Positions 1 to 5,455 of a DNA stretch of 8,535 bases are shown in pieces. Source of the stretch: Ignavibacteria bacterium (GTDB lineage: Bacteria; Bacteroidota; Ignavibacteria; Tepidaquicellales; OLB5); the NCBI GenBank assembly GCA_030835005.1, contig JAUQWT010000271.1, positions 1 through 8,535 of the forward strand, in the 5' to 3' direction. The notes below the pieces were generated by a model. That model made no database searches and was not told where the DNA came from. It saw only the letters and a program-made list of their open reading frames with translations. A program made the translations under genes and the position numbers. Each line of letters starts with the position of its first letter. Position 1 is the first letter of the stretch.

Positions 1-731
1 ACTCCTGCCCCTAAGTCCTGATACATCTTATAGTCACACTCAATATACTTTTTGATCGGATATTGTGCAGCGCTTTCACTTAAATGAAAATTCACGCCGC
101 CGTTAAAACTCTCCTGGCTAAATGGAGTGTCCGGAGTTAAACACTCAAAGCTATTTTTTATCAAAAGATCTTTATCGTTACAAAAAATGTATGAGTCTGA
201 ATAAAAAGAATTTTTTCCTTTTAGCGGGCCCAGATTGAAGTTACCCTCAGCCGAAGCAATAACCGCCATTACATATTCAGGAAATATACTTACAGCTGCC
301 CATGAAGAGCCGTCATTTTTGATGATGCCCCTGTAGTAAACTCCCGGCGTATAATTAACTTTTGTCGCAATTCCTCCTTTAGAGATCGCTGAAGATGTAA
401 AATCATCTGCAAGAACTTTTGAGCGGATTAGCTCAAGCACCATGCTGCCATTAGCGCCGTCGGGGATATTAAGTGTGATGTTTTCGGGTTTTGATGTAAG
501 GATTTCATTGAGCGCAGATCTATCAAGGTGTAATATTGTTCCTTTTGATATATAGCCCCCAAGCCCTTTAGACTCCGTGTCGGAAGTTTCGTAATTGAAA
601 AGCGAAACGCTGTTAAAGCTGTAAATAGTCTTTTTTGAATCGATTAGTTCCTTTAAGGGGCCGGCATTTATGCTGCTTATATTATAGATGAAGATGAGAA
701 CCACCATGCAAACCGGAAAAAATTTAGTCAT
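1..731 (-). CDS. Secreted reprolysin-like (M12B-type) metallopeptidase, N-terminal part, runs off the left edge
   Basis: The minus-strand frame is open from an ATG at 731-729 to the window edge, giving 243 codons without a stop. Residues 1-23 form a signal peptide: MTKFF, a hydrophobic core around residues 7-18, then a likely cleavage after 'SINA'. The following 200 residues are beta-rich. They include 'SWAAVSIFPEYVMAVIAS' at about 143-160 and end in 'YIECDYKMYQDLGAG'. From general knowledge, this 'executes a propeptide, then [IV]E.DY..[FY]' transition is typical of FCB secreted metallopeptidases just before the reprolysin-like HExxH domain. The zinc-binding domain itself lies outside the window, so the catalytic motif is not seen. 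A good Shine-Dalgarno (TGGAGAG, 6-7 bases before the ATG) fixes the start. If the family call is right, the full protein is probably large, multidomain and possibly exported by type IX secretion; both points are inference. Confidence 0.6.
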   Translation of the reverse strand, partial: MTKFFPVCMVVLIFIYNISSINAGPLKELIDSKKTIYSFNSVSLFNYETSDTESKGLGGYISKGTILHLDRSALNEILTSKPENITLNIPDGANGSMVLELIRSKVLADDFTSSAISKGGIATKVNYTPGVYYRGIIKNDGSSWAAVSIFPEYVMAVIASAEGNFNLGPLKGKNSFYSDSYIFCNDKDLLIKNSFECLTPDTPFSQESFNGGVNFHLSESAAQYPIKKYIECDYKMYQDLGAG

Positions 732-956
732 GATTTCTCTCCAGATAATGGTTTTAAAGCTTAGGTAAATATACGAATTGGAAAGCTCCGAAATCAATGC
801 ACTAATTGAATAGGATTCTTTTCACTTTTTTCTCTGTTTTCTTGGTTGTTTTCTCACGGAAAAGATTCTGCAAATAAGCTGGCATATGTGAAATAAAATG
901 CGAAGTAAATGCAAAGAAATATGAGTATTTTAGAAGATAAACATACATTTATGTGA
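732..956. other. Divergent intergenic region between the protease and the 480-residue protein
   Basis: This 225-bp AT-rich spacer lies between two gene starts facing away from each other. The minus-strand side carries a ribosome binding site and a plausible promoter. The plus-strand side shows no clear Shine-Dalgarno and no convincing TTG / TAnnTTTG pair. A short inverted repeat, ACATA-catt-TATGT (941-954), lies directly before the start codon at 957; it is too short to call an operator with confidence. Confidence 0.5.
766..797 (-). promoter_or_regulatory. Candidate FCB-type promoter for the secreted protease gene
   Basis: Reading the minus strand, TTGA (797-794) is followed by 20 bases and then TATATTTA (773-766). 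This fits the Bacteroidota sigma-A pattern of a TTG -33 element and a TAnnTTTG -7 element with about 20 bases between them, with one mismatch in the last base. It would place the transcription start near 760 and leave a leader of about 30 bases before the ATG at 731. It is a pattern match by eye only. Confidence 0.45.
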
Positions 957-2399
957 ATGAAAAAGCTTGAGATAAAAGATATAATTTCTCTTCTTGGGGA
1001 TAGTCAGTGGACGCGCTTTGGAGACTATATCCGCTCGCCGTTTTTTAAGATTCCCGAAAGGGTTACTTTGCTTTATGAACAATTAGATGGCCTAAGAAAG
1101 CTGCGCAAGAACGAAAACTTTTCAAGGGATGATATTGCACGCAAAGTACTTAAGGGTTCAAACAGCAGTGCAAATATCCGCCGCCTGTTTTCTGATTTTA
1201 ACAAAACCATAGAAGATTTCTTCCAGCTCTCTGGGTTTGAAAACGATAAAATGGCGCAGTCACTCTTGCTTGTCAAACATTTCCGTGAAACGAGAATGGC
1301 TTCACATGCAGCAAGAAAGATCAAAGAGACGAAAAAAAAGCTATTGAGCAAAGAGCCCTGTGCTGATACATACAGAAATTTGCACGATCTGTACGAGCAG
1401 GAATATTTATCGGAACCGGATAGTGACTTTCACAGATATTCCGGCTCTCTGCAGAATAGCTCCGACTTGCTTGACGCATATTACATCAGCCGTAAACTCC
1501 TGTTATATCAGTTAATGTTTTCAAAAGAACTGCTCAATAAAGAATCTTCTTACCGCAGGGATATGAAGGAAGAGATCGAAAGTTTCATCGTCGGGCATAT
1601 CGAAAACATTAAGCAGAAATACCCCGATATTTATCTTAAGTACACCATGCTGCAAATGATATCTTTGCCCTCCGAAGAATTGGTTTTGGAATACAGGGAA
1701 TATCTGGAATTGAACGAAGGGGTGCTTTCAAAAGAGCAGCAGGCTGATTATTACAGCGATTTGTATAACTACCTTACCATACGCGTCAGCCAGGGAGAAC
1801 ATTCCCTCAGGTATCCGCTGCTGAAACTTTACAAACTGCTTGATGAAAAAAATTTCCTGTTCGACCTCTCCGTAAAGCAGATACATACATATACTTTTAA
1901 GCAGGTGGCCGATACTGCTTTTCATTTCAAAGATCTCGAGTGGGCGGAATATTTCATCAGGAAATACTCTCCATACATTGCAGATGAAAACAGGAAGAAC
2001 ATTACAAACCTTGAGCTGGCAAAGCTCTGCAATTTTAGGGGAAATAACGCCAAAGCTAAAGAGCATATCAACAAAGTAAGTCGCCGTGATTACATTCATT
2101 ACCTTGATTCAAAAATGCTTCTTATCTGTATACACTATGATGAAGATAATTTTTCCGAAGCCCAAATGGTTATCGATTCGCTGAATAAATACCTGCGCAG
2201 TTCTGCCACACTCACAAAAATATCCTCGGCAAATACAAAAAGATTCATTTATCATATCAGGAAACTTCTGAAACTAAAAGAAACAGGTGCCGATGAGTTT
2301 CTGCTTGCGGGCTTGAGAGAAGAATTAACTGCTGATAAAGAACCGGTATATGCAAGGAACTGGCTATTTGAAAAAATCGACGAATTGATCAGGAAATAA
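957..2399 (+). CDS. Helical protein of unknown function, FCB 'SPFF' family, full length (480 aa)
   Basis: I do not know a function for this protein. It has no signal peptide or membrane segment, so it should be cytoplasmic, and it is almost entirely charged amphipathic helix. The N-terminal module (about 1-95) holds 'IRSPFF' at 25-30 and the 'ANIRRLFSDFNKTIEDFF' helix at 72-89. A 'LLDAYYISRKLLLY' segment follows at 171-184. The rest (about 200-480) is a run of paired helices resembling a TPR-like solenoid, closing with 'NWLFEKIDEL' at 468-477. From general knowledge, proteins of this length with 'SPFFN' near residue 28 and a C-terminal WL.EKI recur as 'hypothetical protein' in Bacteroidota and relatives. 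A truncated second copy starts at 2906. The ATG at 957 places SPFF where the paralog has it; no Shine-Dalgarno is visible. A terminator begins at the stop codon, so the gene is probably monocistronic. Confidence 0.88.
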   Translation: MKKLEIKDIISLLGDSQWTRFGDYIRSPFFKIPERVTLLYEQLDGLRKLRKNENFSRDDIARKVLKGSNSSANIRRLFSDFNKTIEDFFQLSGFENDKMAQSLLLVKHFRETRMASHAARKIKETKKKLLSKEPCADTYRNLHDLYEQEYLSEPDSDFHRYSGSLQNSSDLLDAYYISRKLLLYQLMFSKELLNKESSYRRDMKEEIESFIVGHIENIKQKYPDIYLKYTMLQMISLPSEELVLEYREYLELNEGVLSKEQQADYYSDLYNYLTIRVSQGEHSLRYPLLKLYKLLDEKNFLFDLSVKQIHTYTFKQVADTAFHFKDLEWAEYFIRKYSPYIADENRKNITNLELAKLCNFRGNNAKAKEHINKVSRRDYIHYLDSKMLLICIHYDEDNFSEAQMVIDSLNKYLRSSATLTKISSANTKRFIYHIRKLLKLKETGADEFLLAGLREELTADKEPVYARNWLFEKIDELIRK

Positions 2400-2430
2400 A
2401 AAGCGGGGTTAATAGCCCCGCTTTTCTTGT
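2399..2430 (+). terminator. Strong Rho-independent terminator, probably bidirectional
   Basis: A perfect 10-bp stem, AAAAGCGGGG (2399-2408) against CCCCGCTTTT (2416-2425), encloses a 7-base loop. On the plus strand it is followed by CTTGTTTT. On the minus strand the stem is followed by a TTTTTATTT run. It overlaps the stop codon of the 480-residue gene and lies 26 bp past the stop of the convergent small secreted-peptide gene, so it can serve both transcripts. Confidence 0.9.
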
Positions 2431-2451
2431 TTTAAGCTATTCATTTATTTA

Positions 2452-2646
2452 TTAGTGCCCAGTGCCCGGAAACCTGATGCCGCCATCGGTTGTATCACCA
2501 GGGTCGCCGTCACCCGTATCATAAACAGCAGAATAGTTCTTATCAAGCGGGACGGGGCCTGTGGCAGTTGCGCTTGCCGAGATCAAACCCGAGAGAATAA
2601 CAAATGCCAATGCAAATAAAACAGATTTGAGTTTTAAACGTTTCAT
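2452..2646 (-). CDS. Small secreted Asp/Gly-rich peptide (64 aa)
   Basis: The product has a textbook Sec signal peptide: basic MKRLKLK, the hydrophobic stretch 'SVLFALAFVILSGLI' (8-22), and a likely signal peptidase I site after 'SASATA' (residue 28). No lipobox Cys is present. The predicted mature peptide is about 36 residues. It starts TGPVPLDKNY, continues through an acidic, glycine-rich 'DTGDGDPGDTTDGG' (residues 43-56) and ends GIRFPGTGH. It contains no Cys and no known domain that I recognise. A clean Shine-Dalgarno (AAAAGGAG, 7 bases before the ATG) supports it as a real gene despite its length. It is read alone, opposite to both neighbours, and shares the terminator at 2399-2430. The role is unknown; the DxDxxD-like spacing could bind Ca2+, but that is speculation. 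Confidence 0.78.
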   Translation of the reverse strand: MKRLKLKSVLFALAFVILSGLISASATATGPVPLDKNYSAVYDTGDGDPGDTTDGGIRFPGTGH

Positions 2647-2724
2647 TTTTTTCTCCTTTTAAGATAAGTTTAGAAATTTATCACAGCAGGCATTTTGCTA
2701 GCTGCATTTGTTAAATTTCCTCAG

Positions 2725-2734
2725 CTGCCGGCAG
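2725..2734. repeat. GC-rich perfect palindrome
   Basis: CTGCCGGCAG is its own reverse complement and stands out in AT-rich surroundings. The flanks (TTTCCTCAG before, GAGAAA after) extend the symmetry imperfectly. It lies about 80 bp upstream of the small secreted-peptide gene on the minus strand, so it could be an operator or the stem of a hairpin. Neither role is shown. Confidence 0.4.
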
Positions 2735-2797
2735 GAGAAAATTGTATCGTTACAAACTTAACCCGTAAGGAGTGCTGAACATAGCAAGTAATTAAAA

Positions 2798-2809
2798 ATT
2801 TGCAAATCA
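2798..2809. repeat. Palindromic element ATTTGCAAATCA, copy 1
   Basis: The core ATTTGCAAAT is a perfect 10-bp palindrome followed by CA. An identical 12-base copy lies 65 bp downstream (2863-2874), about six helical turns away and so on roughly the same face of the DNA. This arrangement is compatible with a pair of operator sites for a dimeric regulator. Confidence 0.5.
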
Positions 2810-2859
2810 ATAATTAATCCTGATATTTGTATTTTTTTATATATTTTAAATAAATTGAG

Positions 2860-2874
2860 TATATTTGCAAATCA
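2860..2874 (+). promoter_or_regulatory. Candidate -7 box (TATATTTG) overlapped by palindrome copy 2
   Basis: TATATTTG (2860-2867) is an exact match to the Bacteroidota -7 consensus TAnnTTTG. It would start transcription near 2873, about 33 bases before the ATG at 2906. No convincing TTG -33 element is seen at the expected distance; that stretch is only A and T. The second ATTTGCAAATCA copy (2863-2874) overlaps the box, so a protein bound there would be expected to block RNA polymerase. Both the promoter and the operator role are inference. Confidence 0.45.
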
Positions 2875-2905
2875 GCTTTTGGTGAAAAATTAATATTTTT
2901 TGGAT

Positions 2906-3445
2906 ATGCTCAATAGCAGGTTTTTTGAATTATTCAGCGCGCTTAGAAGCAGCGATCATAAAAAGTTTGAAGAAATGGTCAACTCGCCTTTTTTCAATAA
3001 AAATTCACGGGTATCAAAACTATGGGAATACCTGAAGGCGAAAGGAGATAACGATGAAGATCTTTCAAAGCAAAAGATTGCCCAGGCTGTTTTCGGGAAT
3101 GAAAAGTTTTCGGATTCCAACTTCAGAATGGTAATAGCATCTTTTGTGAAGCTGGCAGAGGAGTATCTGCTTCAGGCAGAATACACAATGAATAAGACAG
3201 AAAGAAAAATAAGGCTGTTTGAGGTCTTCCTGAACAGAAGTCTGCAAAAAAGTTTTCGGATGTACTTAAACGAAATTGAAAAGGAACTTGATCAGGCAAA
3301 GGAAAAGGATTCTGCCCACTATTACAGAAAGTACTTTATTGAGTGCATTAAGATAAGAAGCGGCTATGGAGGCGACAAAAAAGCCGCCAAAAAATATATT
3401 TTATTGCTTATGAAAACATTAAAGCTGGATGCAAAATATTACTAA
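2906..3445 (+). pseudogene. Truncated paralog of the 480-residue SPFF-family protein
   Basis: From the ATG at 2906 the frame gives 179 residues, against 480 for the paralog at 957. A TTG at 2900 could add two residues, but the ATG puts SPFF at 28-31, matching residues 27-30 of the paralog, so I prefer it. Shared features in order are a first helix ending '[KR]F', 'NSPFFNK', 'SDSNFRMVIASFVKLAEEYLL' (about 70-90, opposite 'SSANIRRLF...EDFF') and 'LDAKYY' (174-179, opposite 'LDAYY' at 172-176). TAA (3443-3445) follows directly. Read past it, the same frame continues SFNCLLLEVGIQVEN, which lines up by eye with SRKLLLYQLMFSKEL of the paralog. The family-like signal ends around 3500-3512, at the convergent gene. 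I infer a nonsense mutation plus loss of about 280 C-terminal residues. A functional short N-terminal domain protein is the alternative. Confidence 0.65.
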
Positions 3446-3498
3446 AGCTTTAACTGCCTTTTATTAGAAGTCGGTATTCAGGTAGAGAATCATCTGGC

Positions 3499-3879
3499 TT
3501 ATTTTAATAATAAACCCTTGAAGCTCTCTATCAAAGATTCGATATTAGCGCTTTTTGCATCCTGTATTTCAATCCCAACCAAACTGTTTACAACAACATT
3601 ACTTGAAAGTCTTTCAGTGTATACACTTTCGTCTACCCAAAAAGAAACACTTGGCGCCATGGCAACGCCTGGGCGCATGAATATCTGGGAATCCTTCAGT
3701 ACGATTGGAGTTGCAGCCTCTGTTTTGAAAGAAATGATTCTACTTCCATCCGGGACTTCGGCGGTGACAGCATAAACATCAATATCGGTTATCCTGATAG
3801 CTCTGTTGGGATCGTTATCATGAAAGATCTGGACTGTTTTTGGTGCACCGGTTTGATTCACTATTATTATTAGTCGCAT
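3499..3879 (-). CDS. Small beta-rich protein of unknown function with a DUF2283-like C-terminal motif (126 aa)
   Basis: No signal peptide or convincing membrane helix is seen. Predicted strands alternate through residues 1-105, followed by one amphipathic helix (111-124). The segment 'NSLVGIEIQDAKSANIESL' (98-116) resembles the end of DUF2283 proteins, which typically read '[GN].[IV]VGIEILDAS'. The usual upstream 'YD...D.LYI' part is not clear; 'VSFWVDESVYTERL' (78-91) occupies its place. This is therefore a family resemblance, not a firm assignment. The gene starts 27 bp after the stop of the TPR gene on the same strand, so the two probably share a transcript and may act together. The ATG at 3879 has no good Shine-Dalgarno. 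The 3' end overlaps the decayed tail of the convergent SPFF paralog. Confidence 0.68.
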   Translation of the reverse strand: MRLIIIVNQTGAPKTVQIFHDNDPNRAIRITDIDVYAVTAEVPDGSRIISFKTEAATPIVLKDSQIFMRPGVAMAPSVSFWVDESVYTERLSSNVVVNSLVGIEIQDAKSANIESLIESFKGLLLK

Positions 3880-3906
3880 GGCTGAATTATTTTAGTTATT
3901 GGATAG

Positions 3907-5307
3907 TTAAGTAGCTTTTGCTTTTGTTATTTCTGAAATATTCTCCTTAATAAGCTTCAAATGATTTCTAAGGTTGTATTTATATGCAGTTCTTAATGAT
4001 TTTCTGTAGTACTTCAATGCTAATTCATGCAAGCTTAGGTTATGATAATGTGAACCTAGGTTTAGATTTGCTCTGACCACGCCCTCATGGTTCTTATTTG
4101 CACTATCCAGCAATATTTGTTTGCGAAAATATGATCGGGCTAATGCTTTGTTATTTTTGAAACTAAAACAAAGACCTAAATTCCCCAACGCAAAAGATAT
4201 GGAATTAGTTTTATTGATTTTTCTGCAAATAGAAATGTTTAGCCTGTAGTATTTGATAGCTTTGTCGAGATCTTGCTTTGAAAAAAAGATATTTCCCAAA
4301 GCCCCGTAAACTACAGAAAGCCCGGGCAGATGCTTTAGATTTTTGTATATTGTAAGCTGTTTTAAATAATAATAGCCGGATTTCTTATGGTTCCCTAACG
4401 AGAACCATGCTCCGGCTACGTTTCCAAGGCAAGTAGCTCTTGTGAGGATTAAATGGGCCTTAGTGCTGATTCGCAATGCAATCTCAAAATGTGAAAGCGC
4501 GGATTCGAAATCACCATTATGAAAATATATCTTGCCAATATTGTTATAACAATTTGAAATGTAAGATTTGTCTTTAAGCCTCTGCGCCAGATCCAATGCA
4601 CCCTGGAAATACCTCAACGCCATCTCCCCCTTTGCCTGGTGATTGTAACTTATGCCAATGTTCTCATAAGCACGGTAATACAGCTCATCATTGTTTGCCC
4701 TGGTTGCCTCAGCCAGTTCTTTCTTAAAGTACTTTGATGCCATGTAATACTTTTTCCGGGCACGGTAATTAATGCCAACACCCCTGTACAGCATTGAGTT
4801 TATTTCCGGATCGTTGAGCTTGTATGAATATCTGTAAGCTTTCCTGAAAACACCGGTTGACTTCGCAAAGTTACCCTGCTTGTAGTAAAGATCACCAAGT
4901 TTGATAAGTGAATTGGCCTTTTGCCTCTCGTCCTTTAATTTTTTTGCATAAGCAAATGAACCGTTGAAAGCATTTTCCGCTTTCCCGATCTCGCCGATGT
5001 GAGAGTATATTTCACCGAGCTTCAGGCATATCCGGCATTTGACAATTAAATTATCCGTTAGCTCAAGAACTTTGTTATAACCCTCAATTGCTTTTGTGTG
5101 TTCAAAGTCTTGCTTTTGGCTATCGGCAATTTGTTCAATGAAATGTGCCGCCTTCTTCAGGTTTCCCTTTTGCAGATACAGCCGTGAAAGAGTTTCGAAG
5201 TTTTCAGGTGCAGAGTGATTCAGTTCAGAAATTTCCGAAAGGGCAAACCCTTGCATAAATCTCTGTTTGCCCGGATCAATAAACATATTTTTAAGGTCTG
5301 TGAACAT
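3907..5307 (-). CDS. Tetratricopeptide-repeat protein without an output domain (466 aa)
   Basis: This is almost entirely TPR. The loop-A position 'LG.[IL]Y...G....A' recurs at residues 97, 137, 177, 217, 257, 297, 337, 377 and 417: nine repeats at an exact 40-residue spacing, with an earlier degenerate repeat at about 38-58 ('LSRLYLQKGNLKKAAHF'). Forty-residue repeats with 'A..YY.K.L' second helices are of the LGN / Rap-regulator type rather than the canonical 34-residue TPR. They usually serve as protein-binding sensor arms of histidine kinases or nucleotide cyclases. Here no kinase, cyclase, helix-turn-helix or membrane segment follows; the protein ends in a short basic tail, KAKAT. It is probably a cytoplasmic scaffold or adaptor acting with another protein, perhaps the small product encoded 27 bp downstream. 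AGAGG lies only one base before the ATG, so the start is not certain; an in-frame ATG seven codons later is possible. Confidence 0.9.
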   Translation of the reverse strand: MFTDLKNMFIDPGKQRFMQGFALSEISELNHSAPENFETLSRLYLQKGNLKKAAHFIEQIADSQKQDFEHTKAIEGYNKVLELTDNLIVKCRICLKLGEIYSHIGEIGKAENAFNGSFAYAKKLKDERQKANSLIKLGDLYYKQGNFAKSTGVFRKAYRYSYKLNDPEINSMLYRGVGINYRARKKYYMASKYFKKELAEATRANNDELYYRAYENIGISYNHQAKGEMALRYFQGALDLAQRLKDKSYISNCYNNIGKIYFHNGDFESALSHFEIALRISTKAHLILTRATCLGNVAGAWFSLGNHKKSGYYYLKQLTIYKNLKHLPGLSVVYGALGNIFFSKQDLDKAIKYYRLNISICRKINKTNSISFALGNLGLCFSFKNNKALARSYFRKQILLDSANKNHEGVVRANLNLGSHYHNLSLHELALKYYRKSLRTAYKYNLRNHLKLIKENISEITKAKAT

Positions 5308-5455
5308 GCCTCTTTACAATTATGGATTAGGATAATTTTCTGCAAGGTATTCTCAAAAGAGCTGGCTGTAAATTCCTCTACCTTGTTTAAAGTGTGATTA
5401 TTAACTAATTTAACGAAATATTTTACAGAAAATCAAGCAATATTCCGGTATCTAA
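5308..5455. other. Divergent intergenic region between the TPR gene and the thiolase
   Basis: This 148-bp AT-rich spacer should hold promoters for both the minus-strand TPR pair and the plus-strand thiolase operon. I found no convincing TTG / TAnnTTTG pair in either direction and no clear terminator or inverted repeat. Confidence 0.4.

Larger units (their letters stand above)
2647..2905. other. Divergent intergenic region with palindromes
   Basis: This is a 259-bp non-coding spacer between the small secreted peptide (minus) and the broken SPFF paralog (plus). It contains the GC-rich perfect palindrome CTGCCGGCAG (2725-2734), the core of a longer imperfect inverted repeat between TTTCC (from 2716) and GGAGAAA (to 2740). 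It also contains two copies of ATTTGCAAATCA (2798-2809 and 2863-2874), then a very AT-rich stretch running to the start codon. No open frame with coding character was seen here. Confidence 0.6.

Noticed and set aside
941..954. ACATA-catt-TATGT inverted repeat before the start codon at 957
   Set aside because: Five-base arms in AT-rich DNA are expected by chance and no second copy is present.
1073..1351. Minus-strand frame of 92 aa starting like a lipoprotein (hydrophobic stretch ending LAAC)
   Set aside because: It lies wholly inside the 480-residue gene on the other strand, has no neighbour or ribosome binding site supporting it, and the rest is Ser/Phe/Leu-rich as expected for the antisense of a helical protein.
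1728..2099. Minus-strand frame of 123 aa inside the 480-residue gene
   Set aside because: It is an antisense shadow. The plus-strand frame is paralogous to the gene at 2906 and has coherent helix patterns.
2798..2874. Two identical 12-base words considered as a CRISPR remnant
   Set aside because: There are only two copies, they are too short, the spacer is not typical, and no cas gene is near; a regulatory element is a better reading.
2810..2900. Very AT-rich stretch considered as a replication origin
   Set aside because: No DnaA-box cluster (TTATNCACA-like) and no dnaA or dnaN nearby; AT-rich promoters are normal in this group.
3518..3775. Plus-strand frame of 85 aa downstream of the broken paralog, in the same frame
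   Set aside because: Past about 3512 the translation is Ser/Thr/Leu-rich with no family resemblance and lies opposite the better-supported minus-strand gene, so it is a shadow and not a continuation of the paralog.
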